From Annona cherimola (Eukaryota; Streptophyta; Magnoliopsida; Magnoliales; Annonaceae), in assembly GCA_030490835.1 (NCBI GenBank), contig CM059972.1, forward strand, positions 5,610,264 to 5,674,263: DNA of 64,000 bases, written 5' to 3'. The translations under genes and the position numbers were made by a program. Below are positions 11,263 to 23,397 of the stretch, piece by piece (position 1 is the first letter of the stretch; each line of letters begins with the position of its first letter). The notes beneath the pieces are model-generated. The model was not told the DNA's origin. It saw nothing but the letters and a program-made list of their open reading frames with translations, and did no database searches.

Positions 11263-12721
11263 AGGCTCAGCATGTTGGAGAATCTCCATTAGTTCTTTGT
11301 TTTCATTAGACGTGGAACAGGCCCGACACCTCAATCTGTTCTTCCCGTTTAATACAAAATTACAAATAAGACAACCTCATAAAAGTAGTCACGTCCGTGT
11401 GATTTTCATTTGGTAAAATCAAGTTAATTTCCAAATCCAGTCTATCAAATAGTAGACTGGATTGCATTGCATGCCTCTGGATTTATTACCATGGACATTC
11501 CATCAGAGACCGGTGGTTTATCTTTGCAGAGCATCCCCGAATAGCAGTACAATAGGATATCGATCAACTTGCATATAAAGTCTCTTACGTTGCTCCAAAA
11601 ATATGATCTATCAATTTCTACAGGAGAAATGGCATAAATTATCTTTTCTGCGAGGATTTTAACTCGGGATGCATTTAATTAATTTTGGGCATTCAACTTT
11701 TATTAGGGCACCTCCTTTCTCAACCAAATTTTCTCCAAACCATTTGAAGACGAAAAACAGATACAAACCTTTGTTTCAGTGTTCTATCCCAAATAAATAA
11801 TTAACAATTTCATAGACATCTTTTTGTGTTCGAATCAGCGGATATTTTATAAGGATCTCGAAACTTAGATATCGCTGCCAGCAGGCACAACATAAAGCCC
11901 TTGCCTTCCAGGATATTGTTCAAAACATGATGCTCTGCCTTAAAAAATGCCATCTATTCGTAATAATGAAACCATTCTAATCTGCCCAAGATGGCCCAGA
12001 TGGTGGGCCGTATGTTGGGTGGGTGGGGTGTTGAGGGGCTCCGCACTCACACTGTTAAGGCGAAGGCTTTCCAGTCGGTAAAATCCACTGTCTTATAAAA
12101 TCTTTCCACTAAGAAAAATCCGCTGTCTATATAGATCACTTTCATAGCCGACATGTTGTTTGGCTCTAAACCAAAAATTTTAAATAATAATAATAAAAAA
12201 ACAGCTCTATTCTACTAGTCGTCAAAGGATCTAAAATTACTCACTTTCAGAAGGTAGTGAACTCAAAAATTTGCCTCAAAGAGCAACAAATCTGTTAAAA
12301 AAGAACTAGCTGAGAAGATAAAACAATAACTAGAATACCATAGCCTGCTGGAGTCAGAAGTGTTTAGCCACATCTTCCTCATGAGAACTCCTCCCAACGA
12401 GCTAGGGGTTCCTTTGCAAGGTCATCCTTTATTGCTCCTTGGATTCTTTTTATGATGAAGAAATACTGCAAAAGGTTGGCGGATGAGAGAAGCAAGGTAC
12501 AATATAATGTTGCTCCATGAGAGATGGATAGTTACACATGAATATCATATGCTGTGAAATCAATGTGGCTTGAACAAATGGTCCGATGACATTTAACATG
12601 AATTTGGCCCAAGCCCAAGTAGTGATGCATTGGTTGTCAGTCTGTGCTCAACCTGATCCAGATGAATACCAAAGTATGCCCAGGCGCATGGAAAACTCAC
12701 TAACAGCATTTGTATCAGTAT
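11263..12721. other. No recognisable gene
   Basis: The sequence has moderate composition and no long open frame or domain on either strand. Part near the right end could be 3' flank of the TOC34-like gene. Confidence 0.4.
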
Positions 12722-12737
12722 GCGCACTTTGGCTGAC

Positions 12738-12983
12738 CTTTTTTTTTTTTTTCGATTAGTGTGTATACTGCAACTCGTTTTTTTTTTTTTTATAGATATT
12801 ACAATCAAGCCTAAGGGAGGAAACAAGCTCCCATCTATCTTTAAGGGAGAGAGAGATGCTCCCAACAAAACAGCTCCACCAACAACATGGAGACCAAGCT
12901 CCACCAATTGACAACAAACACCTGCTGGGCGCAGGGTTCCAAAACGGGCCTTGCGGCAAAGCTGCCAACATACGGACCACTGG
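12738..12983 (-). mobile_element. tRNA-derived SINE, about 246 bp
   Basis: Read on the minus strand it starts CCAGTGGTCCGTATGTTGGC, has a B-box-like GTTTTGGAACCC, and ends GATTGTAATATC plus A-rich tails. Near-identical direct repeats flank it: GCGCACTTTGGCTGAC (12722-12737) and GCGCACTCGGCTGAC (12984-12998), which fit a target duplication of about 15 bp with one substitution and one indel. An open minus-strand frame across it is not a gene. Confidence 0.75.
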
Positions 12984-13154
12984 GCGCACTCGGCTGACAA
13001 TTTTGGTGGTACAAACATGTATCGACCAAAAAAGATAAATTCAGAGCAAAGGCGCATTTGACATGTAAACAACGTTTGACACCTCGTTACAATTTGGGTT
13101 TTAGTAACATCACAGAGCTACAGTTGTATACGAGCAGTCAAGATATCAGGGTAT

Positions 13155-16100
13155 TTAATCCAATGAGCACTGCCACTGGATAAGTAAAATAGCTGCAACC
13201 ACTGGAAGGATGATATGTGCAATCTTTAGAGACTAGAATATTGAAAGGTGGAGCATCTGTTGTTCCAACAGGATGGAGAAACAAAATCTCCATTGATGGG
13301 CCTCCAAGACATTCCAGACATCACTCCACAAACTAAGAAAAAGGTTAAAGGTGTTGAGAATCAAGTTCATAAAACATGATGCAAAATGGCAAACCTGAAA
13401 AGCAAGAATCAGGGGTATCCAGATCTTTCCTCTATTATTAGGGTTTAGACCTTCAATCATCCTCTTATCGACCACAATAGCATTGCTACCATTAGAAATA
13501 ATATCTGTAATTGTCTTCACAAGTTCTGGGATCCATGCAATGCCATTAGGAAGAATCTGCAGATCAAACAATTTTTTAGTCTTTGGATCTTCAGGCATGG
13601 TTCAGGAAGAAGGAAAGCATTAAACAATTACTAGTTTACTACCTTTTCCCCACTTTCATTGGTATTGCATCTTCCACTGTTCTCAACCAGAATAACCGGG
13701 ATACCAATAGCCTAAAGCAAATGCATGAAGCAACTCAGTTTTTTTGCAATCACAAATTCGAATGCAATGAAAATAACAGGTCAGCAAAAATGTCTATTAG
13801 ATGATTTCAGGTACCATAACCTGAACATAAAATTTACTAGCTACTTGAAAGGGATGCCTTAGACTGTGTTAGGCAGAATTGCTCAACCAAAAAGCTATCA
13901 GCTAATAATTGATGTCCAAACATGTAGGAATTCTAAATGTTGGGATATGTGGTGACACAACCAGCTGATTGAACATTTAATCATGCGCCAAAAGTTTTCT
14001 AATGAAATTTGAAGAAAGTTCTTGTTTCCTTTCTACTTAATGGATGTGCCACTGTGTCATCAAGTATTCTCTTAGAACACACAGGGATTGCTGTGGAAAG
14101 CCAGCAAAGTGCTCCAGAAAAAAGCTGGACTTGAAGTTTTATGAGCCTTCGGAACCAAAAGGCAAGCAAGGAGATCACTTATCAATTGATTTGAGAGAGA
14201 AAAACTTGCATGCCTTGCTAAGGAGTGTTCACAATTCCTTCACCAGAATTCTCAAGAAATACTTACTAAGAATTGTTTACACTGAAAATATGTATGGTTG
14301 GTAACAATGGGCAAGAAAAACCATTTCTCAGGGAAAGATGTCACATTATCTGCATTTCATGCTATAATAAATTAGGTCTCTATTTTATGCATGAGACTTG
14401 GAAAATAAATTATCTTATATTAGGTTAATGAAATATAAGTTCAGTTGAAGGACTATTGAAGTTCAAGCTACCCTGTTCTCTTTAAGCCTTCTATGTTTCT
14501 AGCCTGATCAAATTATTTAATTCATATTCCGTAAGGGGTTGACCAGTGGAATGGGTTTCATCTGGAATTGAATTGAAAGAAAATTGACGCTCAGCAAAAT
14601 ATCAAGAATGTCAACCAATAAGTGAATACAATTAAAATAAACAAAAGATAATGATTGAAAATACATGTCGTGATGAAAACATCAGGTTATTAGAAATGGA
14701 TTTTACATGAACACGTGACTCAAATCCATTTCAATGTTCTAGTCCAAACTTCTTTTCATCTTCCCCCCTTAAGAGGGTCTCTTTCTTCCAAAGTTTTTCC
14801 TCCTATTCTACAGGGCATTATGGATTTTACATTCCATGGGATTCAAATCCATTCCAACATGCTGCTCCAAATTTCTTTTTACCTTCCCCTTAGAGGGTCT
14901 ATCTCTTTCTTTCAAAGTTTTTCCTCCTATTCTACATCAACAGCACTGATTCTTAACCGGTCTGAGATGATGGATAAATTTGTATTGTTCATCAATTATA
15001 AATTTATAATGTAGATCCGGGAACATAATTATACCTGGGAGTGTGCTTAAATGGTCAATCATCATCTATGGTTCTTTTCTTTTCTTTTCTTTGTTTATAA
15101 TCATTCAGTTATCTTTCAAATAAAAAAAGTAATAGGTTGATGTGCATCAACCTTAAGCCAACAACAAGAGAACAGATACACTCCATAATATGGTTGACTT
15201 AAGAAAAGAGATCCATGCTGTTTCGACTTGATAAAAAACAAACCTTCATCTCTCGGTTTGTTAGCCCAGATCCAGCACGAACAATTTTTAGAAGTGCCTC
15301 AGACCTTTTGCTAAAGAATTCATCATAACTTAAACCATCCGGTGGTGAGAGTTGGGCATGTGTGAGTACAATTGCAGCTCTCTTCCATATTGCTTTACCA
15401 AAACACTCAGTGATAGCTCTGATAACCTGTTTGTCCAAATTATCCACCCTATATGCGTCCAGCCGATCCACATACAGAAGAACATCAATTGTTTTGTTCA
15501 AGAGGAACCTGTTGGATTGGCCAGCAAAACTGAAATTATCAAGATATCTATCAAAAGGAATGTGGAAACAAGATAACAGACAATAAAAGCAACATGAATT
15601 GAAATCAGAAACATGGATAAATAGAGCTCAAAATTGGCATATGCCTGAAATCTCAATTAGCATTTTAACATTAAAGATGGATATGATTATATTTCCCTTT
15701 CAAATAATCCAAGTAACGTAGTTAAAAAATGTTTCAATTAGGCATTGTTTCTATCATTTGACATCTCAAGAACCAGATCAGATATGATCATTTGTTTGAT
15801 AGTCAAAAGTTGCATTAAAGCGTATGTACATCTGACATTTAAAAGCCACACACTTTAACTCCTTCCATTTGTCACCGAAGCCAGAGAACAACTGTGCACA
15901 AGTTACAGGGGAAAAACAAACAAGATGATTGAACAAGATATTCGGATTATAAGGAATGAGATGTAGCCATACTAACCTCTTAATAACATCAAGGGCATGC
16001 TCATTGACATAACCACCTTCAACGAGCCCTGGTGTGTCAATGATGTTCAATGTAAATCCAGCACGTGATCGGGAGAATGCTAAGGCTCTCAAGGCTTCTG

Positions 16101-18125
16101 ACTGCAAAGGTCAACATTCCATAAGAAATGAAAAAGGGACAGCAAAAACCAGAAACTAAATCTCATTGAAAATGGAATTTCATTATAGCCGCTGTTAAAA
16201 CATGTTTGAGAAAGCCAATTCCAAATAAGCATTCAAGTAACCAAAACAAACCTGGAAGGCACTAACAGTAGCAACACGTTCTCCCAAAATGGAATTAACA
16301 GTCGAAGATTTTCCCATTCCACCTTTTCCCAATACCAAGATTGTTAAAGTGCTCACATTCTGCCAAACAGATTATAACATTTATTATTCTAAGAGAAAAA
16401 TGACTTCATTATGTCAGAATCCAGATATTAAAATAAATATAAATTGATCAATGCAAAATTGAACATTTTCCCCAGTATATACAATTTTTTCTTTTTACAA
16501 CAAGACTATTGAATATTCTATTCAACCTTTTCAATTTAGGCCCCCATTAATGCTTATATAAAATCCAATTTTGTAATTAACCTTATCATCACCTACTCAG
16601 CTAAGAACCCAAATACATCTCAATCAAATTATGTAAAATCAAAAGTAAACATTTGAGTCTGAAACATGTAATCATCGCAAATATTTATTTTTTAAGGGAT
16701 TACAAGCGTTAAAAAAATCTCCATACCTTCTAAAGTACTCTTCCCATCTAAATGACTAAGTCAATAAAACTCAGGGCATTCAAATGATTAAATAAAGGAA
16801 AATACATCTAGGTAACCAATTGCATAGAAGGCTTCAGTGTTGTTATACCATTTTAAGTTTTAACCCGCTTTGATAAGTAAATCAAAAACCAATACACTCA
16901 ATTTGTTTATCATAATACCAAAAATCATTTCAATCAAAGTTTTGGATGGGTCATATTTTCCTTAAAAGTATTTATAATCATATTTGAAGTACAAAAATCA
17001 CTTGAGGTTCATTCACCGTTTCAGAAAAGTTACAATAACTTATTGCTCATTTACCTAAATAGCAAAAATGTTTTAGATGCTGTAGATATTGAATTAATAA
17101 CTGTAAAATAAATATATGATCAAACAATTTTATTGTGTTGATTTTATGCTTTATCACTTTTATCAAATGGTGCCTACACAAATACTTTATTTTGATGAAA
17201 TTTGATTTCCTATTCAAACAAATAATGTTGAATACAATGCACGGACTGGATTTCGATTTAATCATCAAACTGGACCAAAATGGGACAGTGAAACTGAAGT
17301 TTTAAAACAATCAATACCATATAGGCATCCCTTATTTAAGTACATGTAAGTCATCTTCATATTTTACACATAATTTTATACGACTGTGTTTGGGAAGTAA
17401 TAAAACTTTTGAATGAAAAGTTTTTAGACTAAAATGGAAAAAATGATATGATATAGGAGTAATGATGAAGAATAGGGAGAATAAAGTTAAAATAAATAGA
17501 TTAATTGTATGGATAGTTGTGTAGAAATGATTGAAAAGTAAGGTAGCTGTGTAGGAAAATATGAAGAAATAAATTTTTTTTAAAAAAGATTGTTTTAGAG
17601 AGTGAAAAGTTTTAGCTTGAAAAGTTTTTTGGGTTGCCAAACATCTCCTATATTTCAAAGTATTTGAATTGAATGCTTAAATAAGTTAATATAAGTTATC
17701 TTCATATTTTAGGCATAATTTTATACTTCTTCCATGGAGTGCTGCCCACATAAACTTCCAATCAGAATGAATCCAAGCATTCAGTCAAACAGATCATAGA
17801 GCATATTATGGTTGGACTGAATTATGTGTAACTATAAAGGTTAACTCAAATGAAAAAGTGACATAAATATATTTCTGAAACTAGTTGCATAGAAAAATTT
17901 CCTTATGTATAATGCAGGAAGAGAAAGCACAACCTACTATACAACATAATCACTAAATCTAATAAAGAAGAAAGGATGATCAACTTGATCTTGAACAAAT
18001 CCAATAAAATGGAATAACCAAACCTCTTGCTTTAACTTTCCCAAAAGTTCAAGCAGTTTGTTTTGTGTAGCTGTAGGAAACTGTTGAATTCCGGTCCAGT
18101 CCCGTGTTAACTGTGTTGTAGCCAT
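13155..18125 (-). CDS. TOC34: TOC34-like chloroplast outer-envelope preprotein import GTPase, 302 aa as modelled
   Basis: Seven exons on the minus strand join in frame: 18125-18024, 16359-16252, 16101-15977, 15508-15244, 13711-13643, 13556-13395 and 13232-13155 (909 nt). The product is a paraseptin-type (AIG1/TOC34) GTPase: P-loop GKGGMGKSS at residues 45-53, G3 DTPG at 92-95, G4-type THAQ at 161-164, and the family segments LLYVDRLDAYRVDNLD and ENSGRCNTN. TOC34 proteins are tail-anchored in the outer chloroplast envelope and receive precursor transit peptides. Here the proposed last exon gives a short hydrophobic anchor (about 281-298: IILPVVAAILLIQWQ) and stop. This exon is the least certain part: the family normally has a somewhat longer, differently worded C-terminus, and reading through from exon 6 also gives a hydrophobic tail. 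Residues 73-79 (ALRALAF) replace the usual G-x-R-P segment ahead of S-R. An untranslated first exon probably lies at about 18827-19060 (donor cag|gtactc at 18827-18822). Confidence 0.88.
17388..17650. mobile_element. Tourist-like MITE in TOC34 intron 1
   Basis: Left end TGTGTTTGGGAAGTAATAAA, right end TGCCAAACATCTCC, with a body of the same family as 24130-24420. The ends are degraded. Confidence 0.6.
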
Positions 18126-18826
18126 TTGAACCCTGTTCGAAAGGGAAATAAAACAATAAAATGACAACAAAAGTGAACTCCTATCTAGAGTATAATCAGC
18201 ATGGCCTTGACCGCATCTGCCCAAGTCCTTTTGGAACTTCCTCTCAATGTCTTATGCCATAAATCCATAAACTTAGAACACATTCCCACAAGATATGGTA
18301 ACTAATTGCCTATGTGTGAATGACTGCAGTATATTTTCCCTTCATTACCAAACACTAAGAAGATATTTGATATATAAACTGAGCAGTTGCAGGACAACCA
18401 GAACATGAGACCTTATGGCCCTTCATAAATGCATATCCATCCTATAGCAACCAAAGCTAACTGAAATGGGAATGAAACATGCATTTTAGTTTTGGCTCTG
18501 ATGATATGTAACCAAAACAATGTCTAATCTAATAAACGTGAAGCATGACTTGTCGTGCCACAATATGTTGCGTAGAGATACAATCTGATGATTATTAGAA
18601 TGTAATTCCACAGAATCAGCTGCCATCTCTTATCCAATTTTAAATATTTGGTTTTCATGTTTTAGATGAATAATTTGTTATAAACCCTCTTATTGTGGAT
18701 ACGATGTGCGACAATTAAACAGACAAGCAGTTAATCACCAGCTCGTGAAAATTGCACACAATCGGAGGTTTATCCTGCAATAGAGAATAAAGGACATGGC
18801 ATTTACATTCCTGGAGTTGAGTACCT

Positions 18827-19060
18827 GCAACTGCAAAAAGAAGAAGGCTGTTGCGGCTTATGACGGTGGCAAGAAACTCTGACGGGCGGCCGGCCGTGCG
18901 GCAGAGAAAGAACTTGTGACTTGCGTTTGTAAGAGCAAGGCGAGCGAGACACTCAAGGGCTTCCACGCACGAGAGGGAGAAGATGGGTGGGTTTGGGTGA
19001 GCTGCAGATGGGATGGCAGGCACGGGGACGGATAGATTAGGTGGTGACGGGGGCATTTTT
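18827..19060 (-). other. Probable untranslated leader exon of the TOC34-like gene
   Basis: This pyrimidine- and GC-richer segment on the minus strand ends in a good donor (GTTGCAG|GTACTC). It lies about 700 bp upstream of the coding exon that begins with a probable acceptor (GAACAG) just before its ATG. A 113-aa open frame here shows no transit-peptide or domain signature that joins in frame, so it is read as leader. Confidence 0.45.
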
Positions 19061-20263
19061 GCAAGTCGTTCCCGTAATTTTACGAAATTGTGTTGCAGGA
19101 CATATGTTCGAAATTTTGCAAAATAAATCTATAAGTTTTATATTTTTATAAAATAACGTAGTACGTCTGTGTTATTAGCCACGTGAAAAACAAAAATATT
19201 CTCATGAACTATCTTGAATATACTTTTAGTATTTAAAAAAATTATAATTTCTCTATTCATAGCTAGGCTGCTTAACGATTTTCGACAAGTAAGATTTATT
19301 TTTGAAAAGTTCCAAACCCATAAAGTTATAAGATTTACTTTGCAAAATTTTACTACGGTGCTAAAAATGCAATTTTGCATATCTAAGAGACCCCATTTCA
19401 CAAAATCCATGCCACTGTGGTTATGGTGGGTAACAAGTTAAGGATTTTTATCTTTTTATTTTCACATGCACATGTTATTTCCGAACTAATCTTGGATCGG
19501 ATTTGCATCATAATGAGATAACGTTTTCAAGTTAAAAAATGTAATTACATTGTTAGTGTAAATGTTACGAGGGTATCCATCTGGAGCAAATGTTATATTT
19601 TGCTTAATTTTTTAAAAAACCGAACTATTTATAATGTATTTAATTATAATTTCAACATTGAGAACTTTTATATGTTATATGTCTATTTTCAAGTTTTAAC
19701 AGCTACGTACTAACTCTCAAATAATGTTAAAAATTTTACAACTTTTAGCCTTCCCGTCAAAATAGTTTTAGCATTATGAATAAATACCTAATACTTCTCA
19801 TAAAAAAAATACCTAGTACTAAATATTGTGAATAATTTTTTATGGAGATACATATTTTTGTACCATAAAATGCAACGGATTTCATTAGGTGGGTGCCTTT
19901 TATATAATGGTTTTGTAAACCCAATTACATCAGTCTTTGTAATAGTTAATATAGATATATTAAAATTAGCTAATTTTTATATGAATTTTAAATTTTAAAA
20001 TAAACATCTATATATTTTAAAAATATGCTTCTAATATAAACTAAGTCTTTCCTCCATTATTTGAACGCTCGAATGCTAGAGTTAATTCATTTTAATTTTT
20101 AAATACAACTTTAATTTTATACGACTCTATTGAGATGATTTTAGCAACAAGTTACAAAAATTGCGCAAAATAAAATAAGAAGATTAGGTTTTGATTTAAT
20201 CATCAAAATGAACTCGAATCAAACGGTTTCACTAATTCACTTCTAATTATGTCCAGATTCATA
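19061..20263. other. AT-rich intergenic DNA
   Basis: No gene seen. Near 20185 a segment 'gatttaatcatcaaa' is shared with 17255 and, in variant form, 38533, suggesting an unclassified dispersed repeat. Confidence 0.4.
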
Positions 20264-20272
20264 TAAGTGGAA

Positions 20273-20701
20273 GGGTAATTTGCATATATACTCACATAGT
20301 TTGACGCTAATTACAGATATACTTATGTAGTTTTATGAATTGCATATTACCCTGCATAGTTTACCAAAATTGCATATTACTCTCACGCCATTTCTACTGT
20401 TAATATCTGACGTTATATTTTGAAAAATGATGAAAATGCCCTCATTGGTATACATAGTTTCATTATGGTAATATATAATTTTGGTGAAATCATGTAGGGG
20501 TAATACGCAATTCGTTAAATTATGGATGAAGGCATTTTTGTTATTTTTTAAAATATAACGTCAGATATTAACGGCAGGTAACAATGTGGTAGTAATATAC
20601 AATTTTGGTGAAATTATATAGGGATAATATGCAATTCGTGAAAGTACATGAGTATATCTGCAATTAACGTCAAACTATATGGGTACATATGCAAATTTCC
20701 C
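20273..20701. mobile_element. MULE-type foldback MITE, 429 bp, perfect 9-bp target duplication
   Basis: Flanked by TAAGTGGAA at 20264-20272 and 20702-20710. Left arm GGGTAATTTGCATATATAC and right arm inverse GGGAAATTTGCATATGTAC run on as long inverted repeats through most of the element (for example 'taatatctgacgttatatttt' on the left and its inverse 'aaaatataacgtcagatatta' on the right). No coding content. A diverged relative of its ends is at about 58893 ('ggtaatttgcagatatactt'). Confidence 0.88.
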
Positions 20702-20989
20702 TAAGTGGAAATACATAATATAAGGATTCCACTTTGATGTTCAATTTTGTATTTGTGTAGATGGATAACTCGTTTAGAACCCTTGGCTATTTGGGTTGAT
20801 GGCTAGAGCACAATTTTATACTTGATAAATCAAGGTAATGATACAGTGCACATATGTATTTTAATTCATTTTTTATTTAATAAATATTTAAGTACATTTA
20901 ACATGTGTATCAAGTTTTACCTTTTTAAATATTTTTAGACTTTTTTTTGTTTGAAGATCAATGCCCCTGGTGGGGAAAATTGTTAGGTT

Positions 20990-21436
20990 ACCTCACGTTG
21001 GTTGTCGAAAAGGAAGCTAACTTTCGAAGCTGAGAAGGATGGCAGCAACCATGTCCGGAGCAACAATATCAACGCCGTTGATGGCAATCATACCCACGGA
21101 GATCTTGGAAGCATAGACAAGCAAGACATGAGCAACAAATCAACGTCGTTGATGGCAATCATACCCATCGAAGATCTTGGAAGCATAGATAAGCAGATAA
21201 GATAGTTGGACGGCTTAAGAAGAAAGAAGGAATTTAGCCCAAAATCCCAACATCCTACACCCAAATCTCGCAAAAGAGTTGAGGGGTTGCAGCACCACTA
21301 GACAAGGAGGGGACGAAGGAGGCAGAAGAAGACAGCCCGAAGCTGCGGATCATCACCGGAGAAGGGAATGGTTGCAACAGGAGTCCGACGCAGGTGGATC
21401 TTAGGTTTTTGGCTGGGAAGGTTGCCATAAATTGTT
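20990..21436. other. Unassigned non-repetitive segment with an internal tandem duplication
   Basis: This stretch has a more gene-like base composition than its surroundings. A unit of about 68 bp is repeated twice (about 21058-21125 and 21130-21196), each containing GATGGCAATCATACCCA and GATCTTGGAAGCATAGA. Open frames run on both strands (plus 21002-21205, minus 21255-21491) but none has a domain I recognise. It may be a gene fragment carried by a transposon. Confidence 0.4.
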
Positions 21437-21830
21437 GGACTTCGGTTGTATGCTCCCGGGAGCATGCAGCCCTGCATGCTCCCCGGCGCATACACCTATT
21501 TTTTTTATTTTTTTTATAAACTTGTTAGCCCAAGTTTATTTAACATATGTATCAATTTTTACCATTTTTGGAGATTTTTAGATATTTATTTTTTATTTTT
21601 GAAAATCAGTGGCATTTTAGTAATTTAAAATTACCTAAAATGCTACTGATTTTCAAAAATTTAAAATAAATATCTAAAATACTCCAAAAATGGTAAAAAT
21701 TTACCTAAAGATTAAATACATTTGGGCTAACAAGTTTATGAAATTTTTTTTGAAAGAAAATAAAAAAATAGGTGTATGCGCCCGGGAGCATGCAGGGTTG
21801 CATGCTCCCGGGGGCATACAACCGAAGTCC
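21437..21830. mobile_element. MULE-type foldback MITE with CCCGGG-centred hairpin tips, 394 bp
   Basis: Ends GGACTTCGGTTG ... CAACCGAAGTCC. Flanks TAAATTGTT (21428-21436) and TGAATTGTT (21831-21839) form a 9-bp duplication with one difference. The whole element is a near-perfect foldback centred at about 21635, around 'gtaatttaaaattac'. Just inside each end the tip holds its own hairpin: an arm TGTATGCTCCCGGGAGCA is answered about 25 bases further on by its inverse. The inner arms (TTTAACATATGTATCAA, CCATTTTTGGAGATTTTTAG) are shared with 57476-57886. Confidence 0.88.
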
Positions 21831-21839
21831 TGAATTGTT

Positions 21840-22489
21840 TGCGTTGAGAGGGAATCTCCCATGCAGAGAGGACTATTTTAAAAATTTGTTCTTTTCTCGT
21901 GAGGATGTTTGCAAGGTATTATTTCATATTTATGCTAAAAACAATCGAATGGTTGACATTGCACCCATAAAAGATCAAAGTTCCATGAAGAAAGCTTCCT
22001 TCCACAAATTCATGAGCTCCAAAATGCTTCTACTTATTTTGCTTTTCCTCCCAACTTTCATTGATTTATTCTAGGGGAAGAAATTAAAGCCACCGAATTA
22101 ATCCAGCATGGCCGCGTGGGACACTGGCTACCATATGTTTATGGGAAGTTGGATGGAATAATAATATCATTATCATTTTTTATGGATATCACTATCATTA
22201 ATTAGGGTCCCCATCTTAATAAGCGCACGGGCCAAGGAATGGATCATGCGTCCAGTCATCCTACAGGCGACAAGTCGAAAACTTGCCATGAGAGGATGCG
22301 CAAGGGATGTTTTGGAATTTTTCTTTTTTTCTCTTTTTTATCCCGACGATCACGCATGCTTTGTCCGATTGCAGAAGATGAAAGTCTGCACTACCCGCAA
22401 TCGACGGGACCCAAAAGTCCAGCATAAGAATATGGGGACCATTGAGTATAACGAAGTTTCTTTCTCTTCTCCCCCCCTCCCCCAATTAA
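21840..22489. other. Mixed intergenic sequence, no recognised gene
   Basis: Open stretches after 21840 and at 22239-22524 have no recognised domain. The ATG of the longest one (21772) lies in the MITE tip, so it is not taken as a gene. Confidence 0.4.
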
Positions 22490-23397
22490 GGATGTGTTTG
22501 TTTGGGGCAAAAAAATATAAATAAAAACTTTTCAAATCAAAATCTTTCACTTTCCTTAACTACTCTATTTTTTAATTATTTTTTTACATTTTCTTATACA
22601 AACTACTTACTTTTTAATCATTTCTACAAAACTATCCATACATCTAACCTATCTATTTTAACTTTATTCTCTTTACTTCTCATTATTACCTTTATTATAT
22701 CATATCATTTTCAATCGATTTGACAACTTCTGCTCTAAAAACTTTTCATCAAAAGTTTTACCCCTAATAGAGGTGTTAACGGATTGGGTTGATGGTTGGA
22801 GTCTAATCTTAATCCTAACCTATTTAAAATATCTCAACCCTAATCCTTTTATTAATTCATTTAAAAAATCTCAACCTATTTACAATCCATTTAATAAACG
22901 GGTTTGTGGGTTGTTAACGGGTTATATAACAAATAACCTGAAAGTCTAAACTCCAGTAGATAATGTCTTATGGGGAGAGACGAGAGAGTGTCGTTGGCTT
23001 AAGAAAAACGAAAATAGGGCAATAAGGAAAAAAATGGAATTAGGACAACAAGGAAAAAAAATAAAAATTAGGTGATTGAGGAAGACTTAAAAAGGAAAAA
23101 TAACCAAGGAGTTTACATGTATATATATAAAACTTTAATGAGTTAAGCGAGTTAAATGGGTTGAATAAATTAAACAGGTTGAACGGGTTATATGGGTTAA
23201 ATGAGTTGCTAAACGGGTTGACGAGTTATAAGATCTCAACCCTAATTTATTTATTTAATTAAATGATAAAACGGTTTGGCAGATTATAACTCATTTATTC
23301 AAAAATCTTAACCTAAATCTATTTATAAACGGGTTGGACGAGCAGGTTGACGGGTTAACCATGACAATTAACACCTTTACCCCCAACCAAACACACC
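22490..23397. mobile_element. Tourist-like MITE interrupted by another TIR element
   Basis: Left end GGATGTGTTTGTTTGGGG and right end CCAACCAAACACACC, with TAA on both outer sides (22487-22489 and 23398-23400). The body to about 22767 is the standard family. The final ~18 bp of the right end lie beyond the insertion at 22768-23379. Confidence 0.75.
22768..23379. mobile_element. TIR element nested in a Tourist-like MITE, about 612 bp, possibly hAT
   Basis: The ends TAGAGGTGTTAA and TTAACACCTTTA are inverted repeats. The interior is rich in degenerate 'acgggttgggttga' and 'aacgggttgacgggtt' motifs and has no coding frame. TAG-type ends would fit hAT, but the C-rich flanks do not allow an 8-bp target duplication to be read with confidence. 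Confidence 0.6.

Noticed and set aside
12593..13072. A 159-codon minus-strand open frame
   Set aside because: It lies across the SINE at 12738-12983, including its A tails and both target duplications.
18715..19056. A 113-codon minus-strand frame upstream of TOC34, considered as a transit-peptide exon
   Set aside because: TOC34 proteins lack a cleaved transit peptide, and the next exon starts with its own ATG after an acceptor. It is read as untranslated leader.
21772..22074. A 100-codon plus-strand frame
   Set aside because: Its start and first 20 codons come from the MITE tip; the mirrored tip gives the same peptide at 21446.
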